Below, piece after piece: positions 7,237 to 16,179 of a DNA stretch of 34,696 nt; the first letter of the stretch is position 1; every line of letters begins with the position of its first letter. The notes beneath the pieces were generated by a model. It saw only the letters and a list, made by a program, of their open reading frames with translations. It had not been told where the DNA came from and made no database searches. Location of the stretch: NCBI GenBank assembly GCA_002375985.1, contig DFNH01000022.1, forward strand, positions 1-34,696, in the 5' to 3' direction. The position numbers and the translations under genes were made by a program. Source of the stretch: Firmicutes bacterium UBA3572 (GTDB lineage: Bacteria; Bacillota; Desulfotomaculia; Desulfotomaculales; Desulforudaceae).

Positions 7237-9777
7237 GTGATCGTGGTGGGAGAAAACCTTTCTCTCGTCGTGGTAGTCATGGCGGGTGGCGTGGGGACGC
7301 GTTTCTGGCCCTTAAGTACTTCGGGCAAGCCGAAGCAGTTTTTGAAGCTGTTTGGTGATCGGTCCTTGCTCCAGAGCACTTACGACCGGGTGGCATCTCT
7401 GGTGCCGCCGGAGCGTACGCTTATACTTACCAATGACTGCTTTCGGCCTATGGTGCGCGAGCAGCTTCCCGCAATACCGCCGCAGAATGTGATTGGTGAG
7501 CCTGAACGCCGCGATACAGCTGCGGCGGTAGCATTGGCCGCTTTCTTATGCCACGGGCGTTACGGAGATCCCGTAATGGCCGTACTGCCGGCAGACCACA
7601 TGATTCATCCGGTTAGGGAATTTCATATGGCTTTATGGTCGGCCGCCCGGGCGGCACACCGAGATGACGCCTTGTATACCTTTGGTATCCCGCCGACGTA
7701 CTCGGCTACCGGCTATGGCTATATCGAACTGGGCGAACAGGTGGCCGATGACCAAGGAATTATACATTTTACGGTTGCCAGTTTCAAAGAAAAACCGGAC
7801 CTGGAAACGGCTAATGCCTACTTGCGAAAAGGAAACTATCTGTGGAACAGCGGCATGTTTGTTTGGAAGACAAGCACGGTGTTGGCCGAGATTGAAAAGC
7901 ATTTGCCCGTGCACTACCGTCTTCTCCGGCCGTTCACTGCCTGGGACGGTTCGGATCGCTGGGCTGCGGAACTCCAACGCGCGTTCGTCCAGCTTCCCAA
8001 GATATCTATCGATTACGGTGTTATGGAAAAAGCGGCCAAGGTGCGGGTGATTGTGGCGCCGTTTGCTTGGAGTGATGTCGGCGGATGGTTAGCGCTGGAG
8101 GATTTTCTGGAAAAGGACGATCTGAACAACGCTTTTCGCGGCCGGCTCAGGGTCCTGGACGCTGGTTCGAATATTGTTTTCTGTGCTGACCAGGACGAGA
8201 CCATTGCGCTCTTAGGGGTGAAGGATCTCATTTTGGTCCGGTCCGGTAAGCGTACTTTGGTGGCTAACCGGGAGCGGGCCGAAGAAGTTAAGCAGCTCGT
8301 CGAGTCTTTCCTGGCCAACGACGAAATCGAGGACGTGGGTAGTGACCGCCAGGAGGCCGAAAATGGTCGGGAATGGAGGGAGTCTAGCATGGACGGCAGG
8401 TCTGACCGCATCTCATGCTTCAAGGCTTATGACATCAGGGGACGGGTGCCCGAGGATCTGAATGAAGATCTGGCCTACGCCATCGGGCGGGCTTACGCCG
8501 CTCTGGTTGGGCCCCGGCGGGTAGCGGTGGGGCACGACGTGCGGCTTTCCAGCCCCGCGCTCAGCGCAGCGGTGATCAAGGGCTTGACGGCTAGCGGGGT
8601 AGATGTATGCGATATCGGTTTGTGCGGTACGGAGCAGGTCTATTTTGCCACCTTCGCTTTAAACCTGGATGGTGGTATTATGGTGACGGCCAGTCACAAC
8701 CCGGCCGAGTACAACGGCATGAAACTGGTGCGGGAAAAGGCCAAACCGATCAGCGGCGATTCAGGGCTAAGGGAGATCGAACGCCTGGTCGCCAGCGGTG
8801 GCCTGACGCCCGAAGCACCGCGGGCGGCCGTACCGGGCAAGGTGCAGAAAATGGACATCTACGATCTATATGTAGACCATTTGCTGCAATACATTGACCC
8901 CGAGGCCCTGCAGCCTTTCAAGGTGGTCTGCAATGCCGGCAACGGCGGCGCCGGGTTGGTAATAGAAAGACTGGAAAAGCGGTTGCCGTTGCAGTTTGTC
9001 AAGCTCTACTTCGAACCCGATGGCCGCTTTCCGAACGGCGTGCCGAACCCGCTACTTCCGGAGAACCGGCGGGTTACGGCGGAGGCCGTGGTGCGGGAGA
9101 AGGCTGACCTCGGCATCGCCTGGGACGGCGATTACGACCGGTGCTTTTTATTTGACGAAAAGGGTACTTTTATCGAGGGATACTACATGGTCGGCCTTTT
9201 GGCCCGCCACCTGCTGGCGAAGCATCCGGGGGCCAAGATCATTCACGATCCGCGACTGACCTGGAACACGATTGAGGTTGTTCAGGAAGCAGGAGGTATA
9301 CCTGTTCAAAGCAAGACCGGGCACGCTTTCATAAAGGAAAGAATGCGGGCCGAGGATGCCGTTTACGGTGGCGAGATGTCCGCCCACCACTATTTTCGCG
9401 ACTTTGCCTACTGCGATAGCGGCATGATTCCCTGGTTGATTGTCCTGGAGATCATGAGCCGGACGGGGAAGAGGCTTTCGGAGTTGGTGGGGGAACGGAT
9501 GCAGCGTTATCCCATCAGTGGTGAGATCAACCGGCGCGTGGATGATCCCGCGGAGGCCATCGCCCGGATCCGAGCCAGATATGCACCCCAGGCGCTCGCG
9601 GTCGACGAAACGGACGGCGTCAGCGTGGAATTTGAGCGGTGGCGGTTTAACCTGCGGATGTCGAATACCGAACCCGTGGTCCGCTTGAACGTGGAATCCC
9701 GGGGTGATGCGGCCCTTGTGGAACAAAAAACCAGAGAGATCCTTTTCCAATTGGATAATCCAAGTGCTAATAATTAA
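7237..9777 (+). CDS. Mannose-1-phosphate guanylyltransferase fused to phosphomannomutase
   Basis: One frame of 846 codons joins two enzymes of GDP-mannose synthesis. Residues about 1-370 are a ManC-type pyrophosphorylase: VVVVMAGGVGTRFWPLST is the nucleotide-binding loop and KPKQFL the usual lysine motif; VLPADHMI and NSGMFVWKTSTVL also fit. Residues about 390-846 are a phosphohexomutase: CFKAYDIRGRVPEDLNE opens it, TASHNPAEYNGMK holds the phosphoserine (about S486), DGDYDRC (630 on) binds the metal and GGEMSAHHYF the sugar. The mutase half is ManB/AlgC-like and could also act on glucose phosphates. GTG at 7237 follows GGGAGG by only 3 nt, so GTG at 7243 is also possible. A good ribosome site also precedes the mutase half (separate entry). 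Confidence 0.88.
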   Translation: MIVVGENLSLVVVVMAGGVGTRFWPLSTSGKPKQFLKLFGDRSLLQSTYDRVASLVPPERTLILTNDCFRPMVREQLPAIPPQNVIGEPERRDTAAAVALAAFLCHGRYGDPVMAVLPADHMIHPVREFHMALWSAARAAHRDDALYTFGIPPTYSATGYGYIELGEQVADDQGIIHFTVASFKEKPDLETANAYLRKGNYLWNSGMFVWKTSTVLAEIEKHLPVHYRLLRPFTAWDGSDRWAAELQRAFVQLPKISIDYGVMEKAAKVRVIVAPFAWSDVGGWLALEDFLEKDDLNNAFRGRLRVLDAGSNIVFCADQDETIALLGVKDLILVRSGKRTLVANRERAEEVKQLVESFLANDEIEDVGSDRQEAENGREWRESSMDGRSDRISCFKAYDIRGRVPEDLNEDLAYAIGRAYAALVGPRRVAVGHDVRLSSPALSAAVIKGLTASGVDVCDIGLCGTEQVYFATFALNLDGGIMVTASHNPAEYNGMKLVREKAKPISGDSGLREIERLVASGGLTPEAPRAAVPGKVQKMDIYDLYVDHLLQYIDPEALQPFKVVCNAGNGGAGLVIERLEKRLPLQFVKLYFEPDGRFPNGVPNPLLPENRRVTAEAVVREKADLGIAWDGDYDRCFLFDEKGTFIEGYYMVGLLARHLLAKHPGAKIIHDPRLTWNTIEVVQEAGGIPVQSKTGHAFIKERMRAEDAVYGGEMSAHHYFRDFAYCDSGMIPWLIVLEIMSRTGKRLSELVGERMQRYPISGEINRRVDDPAEAIARIRARYAPQALAVDETDGVSVEFERWRFNLRMSNTEPVVRLNVESRGDAALVEQKTREILFQLDNPSANN
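8375..8391 (+). promoter_or_regulatory. Internal ribosome binding site before the mutase half
   Basis: Inside the fused manC-manB frame, GGAGGG (8375-8380) is followed after 8 nt by an in-frame ATG at 8389, exactly where the mutase domain begins (MDGRSDRISCFKAYDIRG). A separate phosphomannomutase of about 462 residues could therefore also be made. It looks like the start signal of a formerly independent gene. Confidence 0.5.
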
Positions 9778-9829
9778 CAACAGTTGTCTATTCGGTATAT
9801 TTATAATGTAAAAAGGTGGTTGAAATATA

Positions 9830-11329
9830 ATGGTGGAAAAGGGTTCGCTCTGTGTGGTGGCGACCCGAAGGGGCGGGATCAGGCAGGCGGACTGTCGTCG
9901 GGTAATTACCAGGCCATTTATCCCAAGCGAAGAGCGCGTGCGCAATATTATCAATCGTGTCTTGAACCTTGCGGAGGACCAGGTGGAAATGCTGCTTGGC
10001 CAGGTAATGGAAGAGTTTTCCTACCGGCACCGGCGGTTTGAGCAGCTTCTAGAACGCAACTTCCAGACTGTGGCGCCGTACCTACCGGGCGGGGTAAGCC
10101 TTTCAGAAAACCGAAAACTGCTCATTGGCGCTTATTTTACCAGCGAGTATTCTATTCAGTCAGTTGGTGTTCTTAATCCCTCGATTGCCCTTCATCCGGA
10201 TCAAAGCGGCCTGAAAATTGGTGAAGTGCGTTACCTGATCACCTTCCGCTGCGTGGGGGAGGGGCACATTTCTTCGCTGGAGTTCCGGTCGTGCATTTTT
10301 GATGCCGCCTGCAACATCAAGACACGGCCAATTAGTCCGTTTGTGGAGACGCCAGAGTTGCTGGCTCCGAATCACTACGAGAAAAGCCATTTTATAGCCA
10401 AGCTCAAGCAGCGGGGCGTCTATAGCAAGGCGCTGGCACGTTTCTTGCAGGAGTTACCACCGGAGTTTACCGCCGCGGACTTGGAAGCGCGGCTTAGAGA
10501 AGGCGAAGGCCAACGCACCTTACCCAAACGTGCCCAATCGGAGATGCGCGCGATCCTCCAATGGATGGACAAGAACGTCTACCGGGTCCGCTTTGCTCCC
10601 GACACCCGCATCTCGGGACGCGTGCTTTTTCCGGTTTTGGAAAATGAAAGAGAAGGGATTGAAGATGTTCGCTTGGTGCGATTTACGGATGACGACGGCG
10701 AGGTTACCTATTATGCCACTTATACCGGATATAGTGGGCATGCGATCGTTTCCAAACTGTTGGAAACCCGCGATTTTCTTTATTTCAAGTCCACCACACT
10801 AACGGGTAAAGCAACGCACAATAAAGGCCTAGCTCTTTTTCCGCGGCGCATTCGCGGGAAGTACGCCATGTTAGCCCGGCTGGATAATGAGAACAACTAT
10901 GTAGCTTTTTCCGATGATATTTACCACTGGGACAGAGCGGAACCGATTCAGGGACCGTCCTATCCCTGGGAGTTCGTGCAGATTGGCAACTGCGGTTCCC
11001 CTATCGAAACCGAGGCGGGTTGGTTGGTACTGACCCACGGGGTGGGAGCCATGCGTAAGTACTGTATCGGAGTGGCCCTTCTTGACTTAGATAACCCTGC
11101 CAAGTTGATCGGGCGGCTGGAAGAACCGATTCTCTGTCCGAACGAGTATGAAAGAGAAGGTTATGTACCGAACGTAGTCTATTCCTGCGGCGCGGTGATC
11201 CACCACGACAAATTGATCATTACTTACGCCATGTCCGATTGGGAGTCTGGTATTGCCACCGTGCCGGTGAAGGAGCTGTTGGCCAACTGTCTCGCTTGGC
11301 AGGCGAAAAAGAAAAGGAAAGGAGGATAA
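9830..11329 (+). CDS. GH130 family beta-mannoside phosphorylase / mannosidase (long form)
   Basis: A second GH130 protein, 499 residues, with an N-terminal helical extension of about 100 residues before the beta-propeller. FNPSIA-like opening (VLNPSIALHPDQSG), GIEDVRLVRFTDDDG with the expected catalytic Asp (about 279), then IGNCGSPIETEAGWLVLTHG and GYVPNVVYSCGAV mark the family. Long GH130 members of about 490 residues include the 1,2-beta-oligomannan phosphorylase of Thermoanaerobacter, which also occurs beside a shorter GH130; that comparison is from memory. Some long members are hydrolases instead of phosphorylases. The start follows AAAGGTGG by about 12 nt. The next gene starts 8 nt after the stop. 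Confidence 0.82.
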   Translation: MVEKGSLCVVATRRGGIRQADCRRVITRPFIPSEERVRNIINRVLNLAEDQVEMLLGQVMEEFSYRHRRFEQLLERNFQTVAPYLPGGVSLSENRKLLIGAYFTSEYSIQSVGVLNPSIALHPDQSGLKIGEVRYLITFRCVGEGHISSLEFRSCIFDAACNIKTRPISPFVETPELLAPNHYEKSHFIAKLKQRGVYSKALARFLQELPPEFTAADLEARLREGEGQRTLPKRAQSEMRAILQWMDKNVYRVRFAPDTRISGRVLFPVLENEREGIEDVRLVRFTDDDGEVTYYATYTGYSGHAIVSKLLETRDFLYFKSTTLTGKATHNKGLALFPRRIRGKYAMLARLDNENNYVAFSDDIYHWDRAEPIQGPSYPWEFVQIGNCGSPIETEAGWLVLTHGVGAMRKYCIGVALLDLDNPAKLIGRLEEPILCPNEYEREGYVPNVVYSCGAVIHHDKLIITYAMSDWESGIATVPVKELLANCLAWQAKKKRKGG

Positions 11330-11337
11330 TAAAGCAC

Positions 11338-13635
11338 ATGTATGGCCGGATTCCAAGAAAAGTAAAGTCGATCGCCCTGATCGGGACCTGTGTACCCCGG
11401 AAATGTGGGATCGCCACCTTTACCGACGACCTCTCCAGGGCCCTGGAAGAGGAATGCGCCGGAGACTGCCGGATAGACGTGGTGGCCATGGACGATATCG
11501 ATGGTGGTTACGCCTATCCGCCGCGGGTGAAGTTTCAGATCCGGGACAACAGCCTGACGGATTACCTTCGGGCGGCGGAGTTTTTAAATACCAACCAGAC
11601 CAATATTGTGATTCTGCAGCACGAATACGGGATTTTTGGCGGCAAAATCGGCTGTCACATCCTGCACCTGGTTAAGAATTTGAAGATGCCGTTGATCACT
11701 ACGCTACACACGGTACTTACTGAACCGTCCGATGAACAGCGCGCAATTCTGCTGGAATTGGCCGACTACTCGGAACAGTTGGCCGTGATGAGTAAGAAAG
11801 CCGTGCAGATACTCCGTGATACTTACGGCATTCCGGAGAAGAAAGTAACTTATATCCCCCACGGCATACCGGATTTTGCCTTTGAGGACCCAAGTTACTA
11901 TAAAGACCTTTTCGGTGTTGAGAACCGTACGCTTCTTCTGAGTTTTGGGTTGGTACATCCCGGTAAGGGTTACGAAGTGGTGATCCAGGCTTTGCCGGAG
12001 GTTATCCAGTCTCATCCGGAAGTGATCTACATTATCTTGGGCGTAACCCATCCCCACATAATCAGAGGTAGCGGCGATGTTTACCGGCACAGCCTGCACC
12101 AACTGGTGCACCGGTTGGGATTAGAATCTTTTGTGCGCTTCGATAATAAGTTCGTTGATCTGCCCGAACTGTGCCAATACATCAGCGCCGCCGATATATT
12201 TATCACCCCTTATGTTTCTCCGGTGCAGATTTCTTCCGGCACCCTCTCGTACGCGGTAGGAGCAGGAAAAGCCGTGATTTCCACTCCCTACTGGTACGCC
12301 GAGGAGTTGCTGGCTGAAGGACGCGGCGTGTTAGTGCCTTTCGGCGATGTAAAAGCTATGGCGCGGGCCATCAATAATCTTTTAGACAATGTTCAAGAAC
12401 GCAACGCGATGCGTAAGCGTGCCTATGAGTATGGCCGCCGGATGACCTGGAAGGAGGTGGCCCGTCGCTACCTCGACCTGTGCAGCCGTGTATTGGAAAG
12501 GCCCAGAAGCAGGGTTAAAGCGACCAGCAGGCAGCGATCTCCGGCAAGGATTGTGGAGGCCCTCCCGGTACCCAACCTGCAGCATTTGCGGGTAATGACA
12601 GACGACACCGGCATTCTGCAGCACTGCACCTGTACGATTCCCAACCGAGACCACGGGTACTGTGTGGACGACCAGGCCCGAGCGCTGATCGTGACCAGTC
12701 TGTACTACGCCCTTTACCGGGACAAGCAAGTCATTCCGTTAACCCAAAGATACCTTGCCTTTCTGCTTCACGCTTTCAACCGAGAAAACGGACGGTTTCG
12801 GAATTTTATGTCTTACGACCGCAAATGGCTCGAGGAGGCCGGTAGTGAGGACGCCCATGGCCGTGCGCTCTGGGGATTGGGGGTGGCGGTGCGCGAAGCG
12901 CCCACCGATTCCATCCGCGCCATGGCGACGCGGTTGTTTAAGGATGGGCTGCCGGCGCTAGAGGATTTTACTTTCCTGCGGAGCTGGGCTTTTGCGCTGG
13001 TGGGCATTCACGCTTATTTGGAAGTCTATCATGGTGACGCCGAGGTGCGCCGGGTGAGAAGACAACTGACAGAAAAGCTTTACCAGTCCTTCAAACACTG
13101 CCGTCCGGATTGGTTCTGGCCCGAAGATGTGGTGACCTACGACAACGCCAAGTTGCCGCACGCCCTGTTGCTGGCCGGGCGGCACCTGTCCGACCCGCAA
13201 ATATTTGACACCGGTTTGGCGGCGCTGAACTGGCTGCTCAAACAGCAAACGGCCCCCGAAGGGCACCTGACCATTGTCGGAAATGATGGCTGGATGACCC
13301 GTACAGGGTACCGTGCGCGGTTTGACCAACAGCCCGTAGACGCGATGGCCCTGGTGGATGCCTGTCTCGAGGCTTTTCGCGGTACCGGCGAGTTTATGTG
13401 GGTGGAGGAAGCCCAGCGCTGTTTGAACTGGTTCTTGGGCTATAACGACCTTAACCTGCCGCTTTACGATTTTACCACCGGTGGCTGCTGCGACGGTTTA
13501 ACACCCCACGGGGTAAATGCCAACCAGGGTGCGGAGTCCACCCTGTCGTGGTTGATTGCCCTGCTCACCATGTACGAGGTTATTGGGCATGAGGTGCTGA
13601 TAAACGGGAACGGTAGTCAGGCCATTAATTACTAG
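11338..13635 (+). CDS. GT4 glycosyltransferase with C-terminal helical (alpha/alpha-barrel-like) domain
   Basis: About 765 residues. Residues 1-400 are a GT4 glycosyltransferase: SIALIGTCVPRKCGIATFTD with the N-terminal Gly loop, LLSFGLVHPGKGYEVVIQAL and VQISSGTLSYAVGAGKAVIS of the donor domain. After a basic linker (about 395-410) a second domain begins LRVMTDDTGILQHC and contains YCVDDQARALIV, a motif seen in helical-barrel domains that follow GT4 enzymes in GH130 clusters. Its activity is unknown; it could hold or trim the glycan. The ATG at 11338 has AAAGGAGG about 12 nt before it; the longer in-frame opening at 11239 would overlap the GH130 gene by 90 nt and has no such site. Last gene of the operon; a strong terminator follows. 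Confidence 0.82.
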   Translation: MYGRIPRKVKSIALIGTCVPRKCGIATFTDDLSRALEEECAGDCRIDVVAMDDIDGGYAYPPRVKFQIRDNSLTDYLRAAEFLNTNQTNIVILQHEYGIFGGKIGCHILHLVKNLKMPLITTLHTVLTEPSDEQRAILLELADYSEQLAVMSKKAVQILRDTYGIPEKKVTYIPHGIPDFAFEDPSYYKDLFGVENRTLLLSFGLVHPGKGYEVVIQALPEVIQSHPEVIYIILGVTHPHIIRGSGDVYRHSLHQLVHRLGLESFVRFDNKFVDLPELCQYISAADIFITPYVSPVQISSGTLSYAVGAGKAVISTPYWYAEELLAEGRGVLVPFGDVKAMARAINNLLDNVQERNAMRKRAYEYGRRMTWKEVARRYLDLCSRVLERPRSRVKATSRQRSPARIVEALPVPNLQHLRVMTDDTGILQHCTCTIPNRDHGYCVDDQARALIVTSLYYALYRDKQVIPLTQRYLAFLLHAFNRENGRFRNFMSYDRKWLEEAGSEDAHGRALWGLGVAVREAPTDSIRAMATRLFKDGLPALEDFTFLRSWAFALVGIHAYLEVYHGDAEVRRVRRQLTEKLYQSFKHCRPDWFWPEDVVTYDNAKLPHALLLAGRHLSDPQIFDTGLAALNWLLKQQTAPEGHLTIVGNDGWMTRTGYRARFDQQPVDAMALVDACLEAFRGTGEFMWVEEAQRCLNWFLGYNDLNLPLYDFTTGGCCDGLTPHGVNANQGAESTLSWLIALLTMYEVIGHEVLINGNGSQAINY

Positions 13636-13673
13636 TACTAGAACAGACCCGGTTCGTAACGGATACCAAAAAC

Positions 13674-13713
13674 AAATGGCAGGATCCCAGCTGCGGGAAC
13701 CTGCCATTTTTTC
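13674..13713. terminator. Bidirectional rho-independent terminator
   Basis: ATGGCAGG-a-TCCC pairs with GGGA-a-CCTGCCAT around a short loop. TTTTTT follows on the plus strand, and TTTGTTTTT follows on the minus strand. It closes the mannose operon from one side and the tRNA-Tyr/tRNA-Lys unit from the other. Confidence 0.88.
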
Positions 13714-13719
13714 TGTTTT

Positions 13720-13796
13720 TGGTGGGCCATCAGGGACTCGAACCCCGAACCTGACGATTAAGAGTCGCCTGCTCTAGCCAATTGAGCTAATGGCCC
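13720..13796 (-). tRNA. tRNA-Lys (anticodon CTT)
   Basis: Minus strand acceptor GGGCCAT/ATGGCCC, D-arm AGCTCAATTGGCTAGAGC, anticodon arm GGCGA-CTCTTAA-TCGTC (CTT) and T-arm GGGGTTCGAGTCCC. CCA is encoded at 13720-13722. It is second in a two-tRNA unit, 6 nt after tRNA-Tyr. Confidence 0.95.
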
Positions 13797-13802
13797 ACAC
13801 TA

Positions 13803-13887
13803 TGGTGGAGGGAGGAGGATTCGAACCTCCGAAGGCGTCGCCAGCGGATTTACAGTCCGCCCCCTTTGGCCACTCGGGTATCCCTCC
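13803..13887 (-). tRNA. tRNA-Tyr (anticodon GTA)
   Basis: Minus strand acceptor GGAGGGA/TCCCTCC, anticodon GTA in loop CTGTAAA, long variable arm (class II, as in bacterial tRNA-Tyr) and T-arm GGTTCGAATCC. CCA is encoded at 13803-13805. Confidence 0.95.
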
Positions 13888-13908
13888 TCGGTCTTGTTGC
13901 CGAAACTC

Positions 13909-13937
13909 ATTGTAACACGGTGGGCAATTGGTGTCAA
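13909..13937 (-). promoter_or_regulatory. SigA-type promoter of the tRNA-Tyr/tRNA-Lys unit
   Basis: Minus strand TTGACA (13932-13937), 17-bp spacer, TACAAT (13909-13914). It lies about 20 bp upstream of the tRNA-Tyr 5' end. Confidence 0.85.
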
Positions 13938-14091
13938 TAAGACTGGACCCGGATAGTCGCGAAATGGGTTTTACCCGTTTTGTCCGTGTTTGCAGCGTCC
14001 GGGCGTTTTTACCCCGGCGGATAAGTTGGAGCGCAGCGGACAGACTAATAATTGCACATCTTGGCAGTTTGGAGCAGGCAGGTTGAGTTTA

Positions 14092-16179
14092 ATGGCGGAT
14101 CCGATCCAGTTTTTACATAACCTGGCGCGCCTTTGCGGTGTGCAAGTCTCGTATCGGGACGCTACCGGCCGGCGGCAGGTGGCCGAACCGGAAGCGTTGC
14201 TGGCCGTACTGAAGAGTCTGGGGGCACCGGTGGCGAAAATGGCGGACGTGCGGCAGGCTTTGCGGGAACAAAAACAGGTCCGGTGGCAGTGCGTCTGTGA
14301 ACCGGTAGTGGTGGGGTGGTCTGGGGAGCACGTCTCCGTAAAACTGCGCCTGCCGGCCGGCCGGCCGGGGCGTACGGTCCTTTGCCGGCTTGAATTGGAG
14401 AACGGGGAGGTGCAGTGCTGGTCCAGCGCGCTGACCTGCCTGACCTTGGTACGTACGGCGGTGGTCGAGGGGGTGCTTTACGAAGTCCGACGGTTGGTGT
14501 TGCCTCCGGGGCTGCCGTGGGGTTATCACCGGCTGACGCTGACGTTGGCGGCCGGCACATGGGAGACGCTCCTGATCGTTGCACCCCGTGAGACCTATGT
14601 GTCCATCGGTGAAGCGGACGGCCGGTTGTGGGGTGTCTTCTTGCCGCTTTATGCGCTGCACGCCGGGCGCAGTTGGGGAGCCGGTGACCTTAGCGATTTG
14701 GGAACCTTGATGCGGTGGGTCCGGGAACTGGGGGGGCATTTGGTTGGCACCTTGCCGCTGTTGGCCGTTTTTCTGGACGAACCTTTTGAACCGAGTCCAT
14801 ATGTGCCGGTCAGCCGGCTGTTTTGGAACGAATTCTATCTGGACGTTACTGCCATTCCCGAACTCGGACAGTGCGCGGCGGCCCTGGAGATTCTGAATGC
14901 GCCAGGGTTCAGGGACGAAGTCGCCTCCCTCCGGTCGCTGCCGTTGGTGGATTACCGCCGGGGGATGGCGCTTAAGCGAGCGGTGTTGGAACCGCTGGCG
15001 AAATGCTGCTTCGACGGGGATTCGGGACGTTTGCGCAGCCTGATGCGGTGGGCCAGGACACATCCGGCGGCGTGCGACTATGCCCGTTTTCGCGCGGTTG
15101 CGGAGCGGCAGCGGGTCGGTTGGCCGGTGTGGCCAGAACGGTTGCGAAACGGTGTTATCGATGAGGGCGACTACGACCCCGCCGTGGAACGCTACCACCT
15201 GTATGTGCAGTGGCTGCTGCACGAACGGTTGGAAGCGCTTTCGGCCCAGGCCCGCGATCCGGGTCCGGGGTTGTACCTGGACCTGCCGCTGGGGGTGCAC
15301 TCCGACGGTTACGATACATGGCGCGAGCGGGCCAATTTCGCGCTGGACATTAGTGTCGGTGCACCACCGGACCCGTTTTTTGACCAGGGGCAGGACTGGG
15401 GATTTCCGCCTCTGCACCCGGAGCGGTTACGGGAACAGGGCTACCGCTATTACATCGCCGGCCTGCGCCACCACCTTCGGCACGCGGCCGCCCTGCGTCT
15501 TGACCACGTGATGGGGTTGCACCGTTTCTTTTGGATTCCCAGAGGCATGGAAGCGCGCGCCGGGGTTTACGTGCGCTATCCGGCCACGGAGTTTTATGCC
15601 ATTTTGGCCTTGGAATCGCACCGCTACCGCACACTAATCATCGGCGAGGATCTGGGCACGGTGCCCGGTTATGTCCGGCAAACCATGGCCCGGCACAAGG
15701 TGCAGCGGATGTATATCCTGCCCTTCGAACGCCAGGCCGATCCCGTCAGGACGCTTAGAAGCATACCATCCGATGCCCTGGCGGCGCTAAACACCCATGA
15801 CACCCCGCCCTTTGCCGCTTTTTGGGAAGGACAAAGCGTCACGGACCGTGCGGCCCTGCGGTTTTTTCTGCACCGTCAGGGTTGGCCGGAGCTGCCGCCG
15901 GATGAAACCGGTACCGTTTTACGGGCTTGCCTGGCGCACTTGGCCGCCAGCCGGGCGCGCACCGTGCTGGTCAACCTGGAGGATCTATGGCTGGAGACAA
16001 AGCCCCAGAATGAGCCTGGGACAGGTCACGAACGTCCCAACTGGCGGCGCAAGGCAAAGTATGCTTTCGAGGACTTTAGCGTGATGCCGCATATATTGGA
16101 GACGCTCGGGGAAATCAACGGTTTGAGGGGGGGCATGGCGCATGGTCAGGAACAACGTGACCCTCCTGACCGGGGATGA
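14092..16179 (+). CDS. malQ: 4-alpha-glucanotransferase (amylomaltase, GH77)
   Basis: Disproportionates maltodextrins by moving alpha-1,4-glucan segments between chains, in the cytoplasm. About 695 residues, within the range for longer MalQ proteins with an N-terminal extension. The N-terminal 160 residues form the extra domain. GH77 landmarks are SPYVPVSRLFWNEFYLDV, YLDLPLGVHSDGYDTW, RLDHVMGLHRFFWIPRG with the nucleophile Asp (about 471), IIGEDLGTVPGYVRQTM with the acid/base Glu (about 519), and LNTHDTPPFAAFWEG. The ATG at 14092 is chosen because homologous-looking sequence begins there; the upstream in-frame extension from 13990 lacks a ribosome site and runs into the tRNA promoter area. 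First gene of the trehalose/glucan operon. Its 3' end overlaps the glgB fossil. Confidence 0.9.
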   Translation: MADPIQFLHNLARLCGVQVSYRDATGRRQVAEPEALLAVLKSLGAPVAKMADVRQALREQKQVRWQCVCEPVVVGWSGEHVSVKLRLPAGRPGRTVLCRLELENGEVQCWSSALTCLTLVRTAVVEGVLYEVRRLVLPPGLPWGYHRLTLTLAAGTWETLLIVAPRETYVSIGEADGRLWGVFLPLYALHAGRSWGAGDLSDLGTLMRWVRELGGHLVGTLPLLAVFLDEPFEPSPYVPVSRLFWNEFYLDVTAIPELGQCAAALEILNAPGFRDEVASLRSLPLVDYRRGMALKRAVLEPLAKCCFDGDSGRLRSLMRWARTHPAACDYARFRAVAERQRVGWPVWPERLRNGVIDEGDYDPAVERYHLYVQWLLHERLEALSAQARDPGPGLYLDLPLGVHSDGYDTWRERANFALDISVGAPPDPFFDQGQDWGFPPLHPERLREQGYRYYIAGLRHHLRHAAALRLDHVMGLHRFFWIPRGMEARAGVYVRYPATEFYAILALESHRYRTLIIGEDLGTVPGYVRQTMARHKVQRMYILPFERQADPVRTLRSIPSDALAALNTHDTPPFAAFWEGQSVTDRAALRFFLHRQGWPELPPDETGTVLRACLAHLAASRARTVLVNLEDLWLETKPQNEPGTGHERPNWRRKAKYAFEDFSVMPHILETLGEINGLRGGMAHGQEQRDPPDRG

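Noticed and set aside
9148..9954. Minus-strand open frame opposite the mutase half and the gap after it
   Set aside because: No domain is visible; composition is typical of a complementary-strand shadow.
14113..15417. Long minus-strand open frame opposite malQ
   Set aside because: It has no recognisable domain, is extremely rich in Arg, Gln and Pro, and mirrors a well-supported GH77 gene in GC-rich DNA; a shadow frame.
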